Shown here in pieces: positions 35,082-48,767 of a stretch of 64,000 bases of DNA; the first letter of the stretch is position 1; the number at the start of each line of letters is the position of its first letter. This DNA comes from Lunularia cruciata (taxonomy: Eukaryota > Streptophyta > Marchantiopsida > Lunulariales > Lunulariaceae): contig OX419758.1 in NCBI GenBank assembly GCA_948567375.1, positions 65,787,001 to 65,851,000 on the forward strand, in the 5' to 3' direction. Below the pieces are notes generated by a model. That model made no database searches, was not told the DNA's origin, and was given only the letters and a program-made list of their open reading frames with translations. A program made the position numbers and the translations under genes.

Positions 35082-38000
35082 TCATAAAGCGAACAGTCGC
35101 ATCCCACAACGCCTTTCAGCGAAGCTCCCTTCCTTGAAGACCTGTTGTCCTCTTACAAAGGTCGTAAGCACTCTTCCAGATAAGGTCCATCCTGTATAAG
35201 GTGTAATCTGCACAACAATAATAGATATGAGTCTTAAGCTGCATAATAGCCGCCAAACACTATGAAGTCCGAAAGACAGATTGGACCAAGAGAGCCTCAT
35301 ATTTTGAAGAAACGACTTCTTAGGACAGAAAATGGAACCTTACCTTGTGCCTGTGATGTATGGTACAATTTTCATCAAAAACGTGTGATTCCTCTGGATC
35401 CCATACCACCAAATCTGCATCTTTGCCAAATTCAATGGAACCCTACAAGAAGAATACATATGTGTTATGACAACCCCAAATTTTCAGGCTTCTTGAGGCC
35501 AGAAGTTCATGAAGTAAACATTTCTCAACTCGAGTCAAAACAGCTCCCCCAATTTCCACCTCCAGGTGTATTACAAACATAAGGTACACAGCTTGATTGT
35601 TTGTTCTACAGGAGAGATCAGTAATACTAACTAGGGAAAACATGACGAAAAGTGGATGAAAGGATATTACCTTTCTATCCAAGTTGGCCAGTTTAGCGGG
35701 ATTGTAACTCCACCAACGCGATATCTGCTGCAAAGTGATACCACGTTCCCTGCCCGCTGTCCACGTCACTGGCAGAACAAACTGCAGGGAAATACAGACA
35801 TTGAATTTAGTGAGAGTTGCATTTATTTAAGGTATCCAGATTTTTCAAATTTCCTAGCTCACTACCCCGTATTATCATTGGATTATCAATATCGCTTGTT
35901 TGCAGAAGATTTTTACAGCTGCAATAAATAGATTCGTAGGGTGAGAATAGTATCTTATGTCGACTCTCTGTCTCTCATGAAAGCTGAACTCATACAGTCT
36001 CCATTGCTTTCTTCTTCCTTCAGTCTCTGGGTAATATATTCATGCTTTTCAAACATGATGAACTAAGAGGTGCTAGAATAAGATTGAGACTTTCACAAAC
36101 TGGGGACAAACCTGAAGGGACGAAATACCTCCCCATGCTTTCAAGAAATCACCAGACTCCAGATGTTTCATTTCTGGAGGAGCTGGTGAGTGATCTGAAC
36201 TCAACATATCAATTGAACCGTCCTGTACCGTCACAAATCATAAGTTAGCCCTATCTTGAAGACATCTATCTCCGAATCGTATGTGGAGTTAAGACTATAT
36301 CCAGAATAGCTTTCCTATATTTTTCAGGTTAAAATGCTGAACATGCTCATAAGAAATAAGAAACAAGGCTTGCAGAAGCATTGTGCGAACGAATTTAGCT
36401 CACTTTCAGAGCCTCCCACAATTTGTCACGATTCACCGCGCTCCGAACTGGTGGAGCACACTTGAATCGTGTATCTCCGTCACTGATCTCCTCAGCCGCG
36501 AAAGATAGATAGTGGGGGCAAGTCTCGACTGAAACGTCAAGCCCATCCCTCTTTGCGTCCTGATCAAGACGATCATTCTTGATTAGCTGCTACCAGTTGT
36601 ATAGCCTAGTATGAATCATTTCATCATTTCAGTAGCCACTTGCTTACACTTGCAGTATTTATACTGCTTCAGTACCATTCTCAAGTTAATAATCCAAAGG
36701 GTATATTATGACCAGAAATAAGAAGGCGCGTCCTTGTTCAGGACCTTCAGGACATCTCGACCAGAGTGCAACATAAACACTTTGAATACATTAGAAGATC
36801 CCCTCAGATACGTGGTACAGCCATATTCTCAGTTTGTATCTTTAATCCAACAGACAACTCGAAACCAGACAGCAGCTTCTGGAAACCCCGATTGAGCGAA
36901 TCTGGCACACTTGATGTATGAGTTGATTAATACCTTAATAAGACTCAAGGTATCTTCAGCATCAGCAAGATGTACGACGTGAACATGAGCTCCTTCAGCC
37001 GGTCCTCCGGACCTTGTATCTTTTGCAACTTCCATAAGTTGCCTCACAGCTTCTTGCTCCCTTCTTGTCAAAATAAGAAACCAGATTCCATGAGTTCTAA
37101 ACTAGCATAATCGAAAACACTAACAGACTAGATTATTTGGAAACGTGGGCCTTGCTGCTCTGAGACCAGGAGCATGATCTATATATGAGTCAAATTGACC
37201 AAAGAAACCTAGATACTTCATAATAGGACTTACCAAGATGGAGGCCTTGTACTCAGGTAGGTTGGATATCGTCTCCGATCATCCATACTCAGCTCTTCTA
37301 CTCCATTAGCCAGAAGAGGCACACCCTCAAGAGGCAGGGTAACTTCTGCATGAACAAGAATTGGGCGACCGTATTTTGCCAGCACTGGTAGTGCAGCCTA
37401 CAAGACGACAGAAAGGATAAAGACAAAAAGTTAGACTCCAAGTGGATTACAGTTCTGGTTATCAGGATCTAGTATCACCCTGGTTCTTAAACCAAGGTGA
37501 TAATAGATCCGTTTACAAACTGTTGTCATATTTTCTTGGAAAAGTGACATGCTTTCATGCTTACTCTAAGTTCAAGTGTTTGTTAAAGATCTGTCGACCG
37601 GGTTACCTGAATGTGACTCGCCGTTGTCATTGGGAAATCATTGATTCCTGATGGACACATGAACGACTGTACGCACCAATCTTGTGTCAGTATAGACTTG
37701 GCAAAACAGACTCATAATCTTAAATAATTTCTTCTTTCTTGCGCTCCACGATGAACCTTGGCCATTTTGGTCTACTTCCTTTCAGGACAAAATGAAGTTT
37801 ACTTCCTCATATATTAACGCTGGCAACCCTCTCCAAGTTTTTCCTCGTGCGCCTGTAACGAGGACAAACAGAGGACGAGGATAAACGGAATCTAACTATA
37901 AATGTACTGCGTCAGACATACACGAGACCACTGCTGAGCAGGCTGTAACCTCAAAGCGCACCTCATCTTTTTATCCAAGCACTAACTGCACTAGAATTTT

Positions 38001-41000
38001 CAGTCAGGTGACAAAGCTTGTAAGTGGATGGTAGATGTTTACCTTCAACCCGAGGGCACCCGCGCTAAATAGTTCATCCAGGATTGTCAAGTTAGCGGCA
38101 TTTTCAGGTACCAAACCTCCCCAGAAGCCTATAAACAAAAATTTGAGGAGGAATCCATCTTACTAGGTTCTTGTCAGATGAGTAATCTTTACTCCAGGAG
38201 TGACAACTAGCAGTAACACGCTCGGTACTAAGTAACTCCAGGAGCGACAACTAGCAGTAACATGCTAGGTACTAAGTAACTGAGTATTAATAGACATGAC
38301 GTTCTCTCTTGCGAAAACAACTGTCTGCTGACTAATTGGCACACATGAAACATGTTCAAGAGTTCGTGAAGCTCTAGACCGGACACTTAGATCGCTGACA
38401 GAATCACGAAAGGCATAGAAGCAGATATAGACGTTTACCAACATCAACGGCAATATTTCCTTTTGAAGCTTGCTTCTGTAGAGCGAACAAGAACAAGGTC
38501 GCCATTATGACATAGCCTGTCTCTAACTCTTGACATTACAAAATACAAGAGGGTCACAAAACACCGAGTTCTAAACTAGTAATTTGAACAGATGTTTCAT
38601 CCTCATAGATCTCATCGAGTTCTCGGAGGCGCCTGGCTGATGGAAAAAAAAGCTTTTCATATCCAAGCATTGACAATTCCGAACCTTCAGATCGAGAAAC
38701 TCCTTGGTCGTCGTGGCTGGGAAAGAATTCAACGGCATATCAACTAAAGTTGTTATACCCCCTGTTAAAAAATCGCCCACAGGAAGATTACTTTATTAGA
38801 TTATAAAAAGCCGAGGAGGATTATGAACGTTTGTCACAACTGAGGATTATGATATGTTTTCCACTTCAACAGCCATACCCATTTCTTTCTAGTCTTCTTG
38901 AATACCACGCAGAAATAAAAGACGCAAGTTGACTAGGCAGGACTTCAAGAAGATCAATGTACTTATAGCATTGAGACAAGGTCTGCCCCCTCTCCCCCAT
39001 TCCCAAACACTCAACTGCGACATTTCCAATATGTAGCATCTATTCCATAAAAAAATTGACACGTCAAACTAGTGCAAGCACCGTTATGAATTTATATATA
39101 TGATACACACCAGCAGCTGCTGCCATTGTCCCGGTCTTGAATCCTTCCCATTCGGTTCTTCCTGGTTCATTCAAATGCACATGGCTGCCAAAACATTCCA
39201 AACAGTCGGCGGGGGTAACAAGCAATTGCCAATGCTATATTTTGTACGCCGTAGACAGGATAATGATTCGAGAACTGGTCTCTCTAGAAAGCCACTATAA
39301 AATCAGAAAGCTCAAACCTCCCAGAAAGTTCCAGTAGGTAATCCATGGCAAACAGTAGAATTGTTAAAAGGTTACCACAATGTTCCACTTCTATACCAAT
39401 ACGTAATACACTCCGAGCTTTTACATGCCATGAATATTTACGAAATGGTATAGACTTGACAGAACAGACTCAAACTATTCCAGATTGCTCTAGAATACGT
39501 GTTCCCACACACAGATATATAATCCCATATAACAAAATTGCGAAATGTTGTGGCATATGTTTACGAGGGGACACAGGTGAAATCGGTCGTAAAAACTTTG
39601 GCATTTTAGCTAAAAGCGTAACTTACATGTCGACTAATCCAGACATGATAACCGCATTGCCGTAATTCAGTACATGAGCTTCTCCTTCTCCTTCTCCCTT
39701 TTTTGGTGCTTCACGCCTTCTGATGACTGATGCAATACGGCCCTCTTTGACTTCCACTGCAGATTCAGAAGAAATGCGAGTAAGTTCTAGAAACTAGTCA
39801 CAACACCCGTAATTCCAACCTTTCATAAGCATCTACTCCGCCTTGGTTGTTTCACTGCAAGTTTGAAATTATCTAGTGTATTCAGGAATATGTACTTGAG
39901 CCCAGGCGAATAGAAGGCATAACAAGAGTCGCCATATAATATGGACCGAACCAAAGACATTTGAATCCTATTTTAGGACAACTGCAAATAGTAATCGATA
40001 CAAAGAAGAGTCAAGTGTAGGTTCAAGGTCCAGGACGAATCTAGTGAAGACCGGCAAATATGGAGGAGTCACCTGCCGCAGGATAAACCCCATCTGGTGT
40101 AACTACACGCTTGCTGTAGACAACAAAATGGTCATGATTCAAGAGACTGCATCCCTCTCTAACCTGTAGCCAAAGAAGAAAAATAATGTTCAGATCTAGT
40201 TGGCACGAGAAGATGGCTTAGATTTACTTATACATCAGTTTGGTAACTCGAAAATCTACTGTTGCATTATTGTCTCATCTTGATCTATTTCAGTGACTTC
40301 TCTTAGTATCGGACACACAGGTGCACCTGCTGACAAAGACAGCTTTTAGAAGAAAAATTTACTCATACATGAATTTGCTAACATTGTTGCCCCAGTCATG
40401 TCAGCAAATTCCATGTCTACACAAAATTGTCTCTGGCTACAGGTACATGACATGGGACAAGTTAAAGCCACACTAAACGCTCGAGTCTCAATGTCCACAC
40501 TTCTAACTCGGAGCAATGTGAATTTAAACTCATACTCTCCTCAGGTCGATATGGTAATTACTGTTTGATATACCACTAATTTGAATCTTGTGAGCGATAA
40601 TGATGAGAGCCTCACAGTGTGCATACTTGACGGGGCGAATGCAGATTAGAATTTGGGTAATAACGTGAAAGCTGACGAAAACATTGGTGACAAAAAATTG
40701 CACAGTGAAACTCGTCATGTTGAACGGCGAACCGGGGATTGTGATATACGCAACGGAAAAATGTATGGAAATTGATGTGCAATCCTACCTGGTTGCCCAC
40801 GCGAGGCATCCCCATGAGCACGTACCCTATGGCAAAGATAACCAGTGGTAAGCTCCATCCGCGCAGAATTGGACGGAATATATCAGCAGGCTCCATACTT
40901 CGTTACCCCGGCTCAATGTCCACAGGTCTAACTCGGAGTAATGTGAATTTAAACTCATACTTTCCTAAGGTCGATATGGTAATTACTGTTTGATATAACA

Positions 41001-41321
41001 CTAATTTGAATCTTGTGAGCGATACTGATGAGAGCCTCACAGTGTGCATACTTGACGGGGCGAATGCAGATTAGAATTTGGGTAATAACGTGAAAGCTGA
41101 CGAAAACATTGGTGACAAAAACTTGCACAGTGAAACTCGTCATGTTGAACGGCGAACCGGGGATTATCACATACGCAACGGAAAAATGTATCGAAATTGA
41201 TGTGCAATCCTACCTGGTTGCCCATGCGAGGCATCCCCATGAGCACGTAGCTTATGGCAAAGATAACCAGTGGTAAGCTCCATCCGCGCAGAATTGGACG
41301 GAATATATCAGCAGGCTCCAT
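35082..41321 (-). CDS. ALN: Allantoinase, 15 exons, intact
   Basis: Hydrolyses allantoin to allantoate in purine/ureide catabolism; plant forms sit in the ER. Exons: 41,214-41,321; 40,073-40,163; 39,627-39,756; 39,111-39,184; 38,685-38,761; 38,439-38,475; 38,043-38,128; 37,607-37,666; 37,234-37,397; 36,934-37,060; 36,404-36,559; 36,112-36,222; 35,671-35,781; 35,344-35,442; 35,082-35,207. Every intron is GT-AG and all phases agree, giving 1,557 nt or 518 aa (Arabidopsis about 506). The N-terminus has a hydrophobic anchor ([16 protein letters not shown]). Metal-site residues of the amidohydrolase fold are present: His111 and His113 ([11 protein letters not shown]), Lys201 (LGLKSFM), His237 (ILVHAE), His306 (VVHLAD) and Asp380 (SSDHSP). 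Also present are [13 protein letters not shown] and WGGISSLQ. Exon 6 has only 37 nt. Exon 1 exists twice (see 40,488-41,337). By sequence it should be functional. Confidence 0.95.
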
Positions 41322-41337
41322 ACTTCGTTACCCGGCT
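40488..41337 (-). repeat. 425-bp tandem duplication including allantoinase exon 1
   Basis: Units 40,488-40,912 and 40,913-41,337 are about 96% identical (some 16 differences by hand count). Each contains the start codon, the same 36-codon first exon (41,214-41,321 or 40,789-40,896) and the same splice donor (cag/gtagga). The exon copies differ at two residues (Ser/Gly in the hydrophobic segment, Met/Val near the end). Either could be joined in frame to exon 2 at 40,163. Each unit also carries flank that would be promoter/5' UTR or intron 1 depending on use. Confidence 0.93.
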
Positions 41338-41789
41338 TTCTATCAAGCCTCCTCGGATTTCTTTCTGTACAGAGCGATCAGTTTGTAGTCTCCTCTCTCT
41401 CGCGCGCGAGTTCAACCTGTTCAAACGTTACGATTCAAGCAATCGTCACACACTTCGTTCCTTTACCGATACTGTAAACTCAACATGCGTTAGGCATATC
41501 AGAGTGCAATCGTCTCTGTCACTTCCAAAACCTCCACTGAATCGCGTCAGATTACGTCATGCACCTGAATTGCAGTGTTGTGATAACATACGCTTCTTGT
41601 CGGCTCTAGATTCTTCTCCAATTCCTGAATTCGGAATTCTCGTTGACAAGCGTACCAGCTCCTACAGAGCGGAACCGAACTGAACTGATGAGAGTATCCC
41701 TGTTGCTTTTTCTCATTCACCACCCTTCTGGACTCTGCTCCCAAACGCTAGAAGGCATGGTCCACAACACTTCTCTGACTAACCGACTG
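41338..41789. promoter_or_regulatory. Upstream region of allantoinase (inferred)
   Basis: Sequence just upstream of the distal exon 1. It includes a pyrimidine-rich ctcctctctctcgcgcgcg tract at 41,390-41,408 that would lie in the 5' UTR or core promoter. I cannot point to a clear TATA box. This is inference from position only. Confidence 0.3.
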
Positions 41790-42112
41790 TCAGATTCCTT
41801 CTCCCATCCTTCCTTTCTTATCGTTTTCGATCGGTGGTTCTACAGGAATATCGCGATAAATTTCCTCCACTGTTCCGCGGACAAAAATATACAACATGGG
41901 TTGCACTCTCCAAGTAAGTTTGTTGAGGTTCAGGACAGGAACACCGAGATTCTCAAAACCCCGAGCCAACCTCTTGAAGGACAACTCCACGCTAGAACCA
42001 CGAATTCGGACACGTGCTCCTTGTACAGTTTTTATGTCTATCCCGCCATCGTTGCATTCGACGTAGATAACTACTCTCAACCTTCTCCACCAGTTGTCTA
42101 ATTGTTCAAAAT
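41790..42112 (-). other. Unrecognised open frame of about 107 codons
   Basis: An open frame (first ATG at 42,080; open back to about 42,112) with phrases such as NWWRRLRVVIYVEC, VQGARVRIRGSSVELSF and LGVPVLNLNKLTWRVQPML. It looks more protein-like than most chance frames here and has some LRR-tail flavour, but I cannot place it in a family. No start context, introns or partner exons are evident. It may be a gene relic. Confidence 0.25.
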
Positions 42113-44143
42113 ATTAGAAATGAATGTGAAGTGTGCAAGACTTATCCCGTAGTCTCTATGGAGACTAACCGCTGTGCATTTGTCAACGTGGAGGACAATA
42201 GGACTTCCTCATCTTTTGCTAGACGACATGGTGTCAAGAAACCGGAAAACCTTGTCGTGCTGGTGCACTTAAGCTGTGTATGTGTACAACAAGTGTCCAA
42301 AACCTTGTAGCATGCACCGCAGAATGAGGTCACCATCTAAGTTTGTTGAGTTCCACAGTCTCAATGGCACATTGTGCCTCTCTTTATATCGCCTGATGGG
42401 ATGCATGAAGGGAGAACTCGTGTTTTGTTTTCAATTGTATATCGGTTTAACTGTCCTACTTCAGTATGGGACCTTCAACCTAAAAAGCGATTAGCAAGTA
42501 TGTTAAAACTGAGGTTTAGTCAAAAGATGGTCAACCTTACTCAGATTGTTGTCTTTTCGAACCAATTTAGTTCTTTCCTTCCCAAGGTACCAGCAGTTAA
42601 TGTGCCCTTAAAACCAACATACACGACTATATGCTTTCCTTGGTGGCAGATAATCAATATTCTCTAGCGACTTTTACGCTTCAGTTTATACTACTAAACC
42701 TCAATGTCCTAGCGGATTGTGGATACAGGAAGAGAATAAGTTCAAACGAATGTCCTGAAGATAAGAATGTCAACCAAGTGTACCTCCATTGTGATAGTTA
42801 GATACACATTAATTAGATATTAGGGTGGAACAAAAAGCATATTCCATGCATTGCTCCCAGTATAGTAATATATCCTGAACCCCTTGTTTGCAGACATTCT
42901 CACCATTTGACAGCAAACATCGAGATGTCATACTAAACATAAAGTAGGTAACAGGAGTTTAAAAACTACTGTAAAATTGAGGCACGAAAGGAAGAAAAGT
43001 CTTATATGAAGAATATACACAAAGAAAACAAAGATTATCAACATTCTTTCGAAGTCAGTGGAGAGGTCTTACTCGCACACTACTTGCATGAAAGCTAGCA
43101 AAATGCTGCGATGCTACGCGTCCTGAACCTGTATACATAAAATTCTCATCCCGATACTATTGGGGATTAGCCCATTTTACCTCTTATGTCTCATCCTTGT
43201 ACGGCTTGATGTGGCCTTCCCATCCTTCTTGTTATCCTACGCGGTCGCCTTTGCCTTACCTAAAATTATCAAGGAAGTCAAGAGTTTTACCCGATCCAAG
43301 ACAAAACAAAGGTTCTGCATAGAAGGAATGTCCAAGATCACAACTTCCTCGGAGCAGGGTCAACAGCCCCGGATAAGGAAGGAAGCCACAAACAACCACT
43401 TCTGGTGTTGGAAGCTGGATGGAGTTAAGAACTCAAACAGACAGAGTTCTTAATTCGGATTTGTAGAATTTGATTTAGATAAGTCTTGCAATCTTAGAGA
43501 AAATATTCGAAATGTATGAACTCATTCAACATCGGGAGATCCTGCCTAGAAGGCCAACCCCAGCGGTACTGCACCCCTTCCACTTCTTATTAATGGGAGC
43601 CAACTAGTCATTGAAAATCGAGCAGCAAATGTGAATGTTGCTCAACTATGGAAATGCATACGAAACTCGCAGTAGGCAGTTAATTTGGTAAAGCTAGACC
43701 AGTTGATAATAAAATTAAAGTTTTTGACGGACACGCTCAAATGATACTATCGGCAGCCCTTCCTAATCATACGCACAAATATCAAGTAAACTCAATCAAA
43801 CATGTAGGTTACCTGAGTTAAACTACATGACCACACACACCATTGATGCATACAGCATACAGTTACTGTCCAGGCTTCTGCGATAAGAAGGCAAACGCGG
43901 AAATACTTGTTCATGCCGTCGTAACTCAAAACCAGATAGATGGTAGTATCTTGCGGTGACCCAAAATACTTCACCCTGCTTCCATACTAGTGCACAGGTG
44001 GAACTAGAATTCTGAGCTTGTGCAAGAATCTTTTCATTATGTCAAGATCCAAATAGTTCCACATGTCTCAAATGGGGACATCACCAGGAACAAACGTTGG
44101 CATTGTATTACAGACAGATTCATTTATAGTATTACAGATTAAC
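42113..44143. other. Intergenic between allantoinase and FKBP20-2
   Basis: Contains the dispersed repeat at about 43,150-43,260 (ctattggggattagcccatttt and tacgcggtcgcctttgcc, compare 28,090-28,200). Otherwise no recognisable gene or RNA. A taagtttgttgag phrase occurs at 41,915 and 42,340, hinting at an old duplication. Confidence 0.4.
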
Positions 44144-45372
44144 CTAATCGCAAACCACGTCAGAGTATAAGAAAACTGTTCTTCTTTCGCAGCTCTTGAC
44201 ATCCAACAGCTCTACATCAAACACCTCAAACTGCTTAGCACTAAAGAAAGTCGATGGCCCAACAGGAGGCCCCAGGTCTGGAGGAATAATGATTCTTCGT
44301 TTCCCCCCGGTTCGCATACTTTTAATTCCCTCCTCAAACCCTGGAATCATGCCTTTAATCCCAACCCGAGTCTTCGCGGGCTGACCTTGCTGGTAACTGC
44401 TGTCTACTCTCCGCCCTGACTCATTATACCCAACGTAGTGGAAAATCACCTGTTGTCCGTCCTGTGGAGGTTCCCCTTGGCCTACCTCTATGTCCCAATA
44501 AATCAACCCTGTGTTAGTTGTAACGTACTGGTCATTTGTGACTACTTTGACGTCAAAACCCTCTCGTATGAATCCCGGAAATTCATTCGGGGCACCGTTC
44601 AGCTTCTGCATACGTCGATTTTGCTGCAACAGGCGATCCTCATCAAAAGGGCTGGCAGCTTCCTTCGCTTCCTTTCTAGTTGTTGCTGTCAGTGCCAGGG
44701 TTTCATCTCCCCGTCCAGTGATAGGGAAGGCGGCTGCTAATCCAACTAAGCATGCTCCAAAAAACCCTCGTCTGCTTTGAATTGGCACTTCTTCTCTCTC
44801 AGCTCCTACAGTTGATAGAATCTCGGCTTCATTCGAACGACCGAATGCGAGACAATTTTTCCGAGGTGCCCCATCTCCCCTGATTGAGCTGCAATTGACC
44901 TCACCCCATTCTCTCCGCGCTGTGATGAGGGAAAACGCAAACAGCAACGGGCCCTGACAATGTATTAAAAAATACTGAATGCTGAATTTTGTGGTCAAAT
45001 CACGTAATCGGAAAGAAACGCACTCACTGGAATCCAAATTCATCACCGCTGGTTAAGAAGAGGCGAATGAAGAAAACAGAAACACCAAAAAAGGCGGAAA
45101 TACAGCAACCGACATGAAGGACTCTGAATTAGGATGCTGGCAGGACTTGCCAGCTGATATTAAAGTCTCCATAGCAAATCACACTCTCCGTATGAAACAC
45201 AACTGGACCGCCATTTTATTCTAAGACGCAGGGGAAGAGCAGGAACACGACTTCGAACAGAGTCTTCTACCAAAACAGAGAAAACAGAGAAAACAGAGAA
45301 CTCACATGGGGCCGCGGCAAGCGAAGAAGAACTGGGTAGAGTGAGCCGAGTGAAGAAGCTCGAAGTCGGCAT
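44144..45372 (-). CDS. FKBP20-2: FKBP20-2-like thylakoid-lumen peptidyl-prolyl isomerase
   Basis: The main exon encodes the FKBP domain (GQQVIFHYVGYNESGRRVDS, GMIPGFEEGIKSMRTGGKRR, PPVGPSTFFSAKQFEVFDVEL) followed by the family's C-terminal pair of cysteines (SCERRT and VVCD). The Arabidopsis homologue acts in photosystem II supercomplex accumulation and has a reducible disulphide here. A twin-arginine lumenal signal precedes it (SRRGFFGACLVGLAAAFP). A plastid transit peptide fits an upstream exon starting at 45,372 (MPTSSFFTRLTLPSSSS). My preferred model is exon 1 45,185-45,372 (donor aga/gtgtga) and exon 2 44,144-44,888 (acceptor tgcag/ctc), in frame, about 310 aa. An alternative acceptor is at 44,953. 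Exon 1 holds a triplicated 9-bp unit coding FSV. Only the N-terminal splice is uncertain. Confidence 0.88.
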
Positions 45373-45426
45373 CGCTTGTGCTACAATGCGACCAACATAT
45401 CCACAGAGCTGCTGCACAAGGAGCAC

Positions 45427-48400
45427 GGATTGAATCTGTACGACTCGGAACTACAAGGATCCCAAAGAAATCCACGCATACAACCGGGACATACCGGTGA
45501 AAATCTATGTCTCTTCTATCTTCTTCCCCCAGAAGTTACCGTCCCGTCTTACCTTAGCAGGTGACACGCGGCAGTAATTACTTTCCCAGAGCTTCCTTGT
45601 GATCTTCTACGGACGAATTCTCCCGAGTGTTTCTGACCATAACTATAGCGGATATAAGAATTTATCGCAGTTTGAGAAACATCTAATTAGCACCTTAAAT
45701 TAAATAAATCAATTATAGTGCAAGAGGCTAATTCTACATTGGCTAGATCTATATCAATGTCGATTTGTTCACCCGCACTTATTTTCGTTCACTTTTCTAT
45801 GAAGAATACTCTAAAAATATACCAATAAATCTATCAGCACATGTGGGTAGTTTAAACATCTTGTAGGAATCGGGGAATATGCATGTCTATGTGGGGATAT
45901 ATGTGAACCATGATAGATCAAAATGCTCAAGTGCACCCAATGTTTAATAAATAGTAAATCAATCAACTTACCAAGATATGCATGTTTAAGTTATAGTTAA
46001 ATACTTGATCAGATGGAATCATGTAAAATTCTAATCATTTCTTTCTTATTCTAAACTTGTGCTGCAAATAAATTAGCTAAGTATATCTTGAGATGTATAT
46101 AGTCCAGGTTCATTTGAATGGTGTGCAACTTAAGGCAGGTCACCTTATTTTGTTTTATGCTGTATCTCTAAAGTTGTCAATACAAATCTTGCTCTAAATG
46201 ACATTTGAATAGCATTTCTTAATTACAAGAAGAAGATTCATCCAATAAAAAACTTAATTTCATGTTACAATTTCACTCATTCCTAATGTTTAATCGAATT
46301 TGTACAATAGCTAAAGTGCGATATAATGTATTATCATCTTCATGAGTTTAACTATAACAAATCAAGGATAAAACTTGAAGAAATCTAAATATAAATAAAT
46401 TATAAAATATTTCATTATTCCAATTTAAGAAAATTCTCATTCAATATGAGATAAAATTTAAAAAAAAATAAAAAAATTCTGCAAAGAAGCAATTTTTGCA
46501 AGTAATTCCGCAATGAAAATCAATCATTTCTAGTGTAAATCTAAGCTGAAATCAAATTTATCATAATAAATTATACTCATCATAAAAAAATTATAGAGAA
46601 AGCTATTAAACCATCTAGAGAAAGATATCTCAAGAAAATATTTGAGTAAAAATATATTTAAAATAAAATTTATGATATAATATCAAAAAGAGTAATAATT
46701 AGATATCACCAAGATGCGGATCTATTTTCAAATAAGTAGTTCTCTAGAGAAAATATTTTGATTGTAAAGCAGATCTATTTTAAAACTAATGAATTATGTA
46801 GAGAATATATTTTGGAATTATACTATATGAAGTGCTAATGAAAACATTAATGAGGGTGAGTATTGTAAAGTAAGATGTGATTAAGAGAAAAAAGATACAA
46901 AACTCCTAATGCAAATTTATAAGGGAAGCATAATTAGAATATACTTTAATATATAGTCTTCCTATCCTTCATGTGTTCTAACTGGTCACCTTTTCCTTTA
47001 ATACATAGTAATCAAAGTAAGGAATTAGCTAGTTATGAAGATATGAATAGTTTTGGAAGACCAAAATTATATAAAAACATTGAATGAAAAGAATGCAAAT
47101 TTTGGATTATCTTTGAATATTCTAATTTAATAAGAATATATTATTAAGTTTTTTTTATTAATGATGATTTTTGGTAAAGAAGAAAGTGTTTTATAAGGGA
47201 ATATATATATAGGATGATGTGATTATTGGCTTTCATAAGAGTAACCAAAACAGAGGAAGTTTTGATGTTTCTCTTTGAAGAAATTAAGATAATTTAGATG
47301 GTAGATAGATGTTGCTGCAATCATAGTGAAATCAATAAGAAAGGATAGAACTTTGCAAATCACTATTAAAGAGATAATAAGATTGAAATAGCATATACAA
47401 CTTGGAATAGGAAAAAAAATTTATCAGTTTGAATGTAAGGAGAAGAGGAGAAAGAAATGTCAAGCATGACTTAATGATGAAATATCAAATTAAAACTCTA
47501 AAATTGAGTAGCTATTATCAATCAAGATGAAGATGGTTATGAGCACGAGCAATAGGAACTCAGAATTTAGACAATCAAGGTAACTTTTGTAGCTATTTCT
47601 ACATATAAAATTGACCTAGAGAGATCAGTTTTATTGGCATGATTCTAGAAGGTTTGAATCAAGCATGTTTTCTTCTTGATAAAAAACTGACTAATAGGAT
47701 TGACAAGGAGGAGAAAACTTTAGAAGGTACTTCTATGGAAAAAAACAAACATTCTTGTATCATGGAAAACCAAGTTTTTGTGGAGTAAACTTATAGAAGA
47801 AAGTGTAATTGCTTCCTAATCTTGTCTTAGCAATCTAGTAAAAGTGTACAATAAAAGGTAAAATAGACAAACATTCTAATTAATATAAAGCAAAGTTATT
47901 GATTGATTGTAGTCACTTTCACACTTTGGAGAATGATATTAATCTTATTACCATGATTTTTTAAGTTCCACAACTTTTTTTAGTGTAATCAAGTTTACAT
48001 TGGAGCTTGGAAAATTTTAATTACTTGTAAGTATAAATGATGAAGTTTGGGATAACATGAAGTCTCTAAGTAGATTAAAGAGCTTGCTATAAAAAGGATT
48101 TTTTCACATCATTGCAATTGCATGTGTTGGTATGATTGTAGATCATTTAAATAGAAGAACCTAATGTTAGGAATAAACATTAATTATGTATGATTATGCT
48201 ACTACTTGTGATACTAATTTAGAAACAAGATTAGATAACTCTCTTGAAATGAATGTGTGGATCTTGAAGACAAGAAAGTAGCAATTTTCTAAAGAATGCA
48301 TTATCTAACTCTACTATCTTTGTTCAGAATCTTGAGTATCACACATTAGAACTTCCAAAGAAGAATACTATAGATACAAATTTGAGTAAAAAATGCATGA

Positions 48401-48767
48401 CTTAAATGAACTAGGTGAGTTAAGTAAAGTATCTCATCATGTAGAAATGCATCATTTTTAATTGCGTACTAACTAATACTTCATAAGGAGCTACCCATGT
48501 TCAAAAGTGGAACAACGAGATAATATTACTTTCTTAACTTAGCCATAAGTTGAATAAGTGGTACTTTGGTAAGGATATCATTTGGTAAAGCCAATGATGC
48601 ATAAGATAGATACAATCATGTAGTTGAATAATCTAATTGCTATTGAGAACATATGAAGAAAGATATATTAGTGCTTATGGTTTGAATCAAACTAATAGTA
48701 AGAGCTGACAAAACAAACATAAAAGTATCATGTCCAAAGAAGTTGGATGAGATTTTATGAGAACTTA
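45427..48767. other. AT-rich intergenic, no gene seen
   Basis: After about 45,650 the sequence becomes very AT-rich with stops in all frames. I find no recognisable retroelement domains, RNA or strong repeat. It ends at (ta)n followed by the AT-rich repeat family. Confidence 0.4.

Noticed and set aside
43160-43453. 97-codon open frame between allantoinase and FKBP20-2
   Set aside because: Its first third is the dispersed repeat and the rest has no recognisable motif or conserved partner.
44196-44780. Plus-strand open frames within FKBP20-2
   Set aside because: Shadows of the well-supported minus-strand FKBP coding sequence.
46000-48700. Hints of a copia-type retroelement in the AT-rich stretch
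   Set aside because: No RT, integrase or gag motif could be found in any frame; the impression came from composition only.
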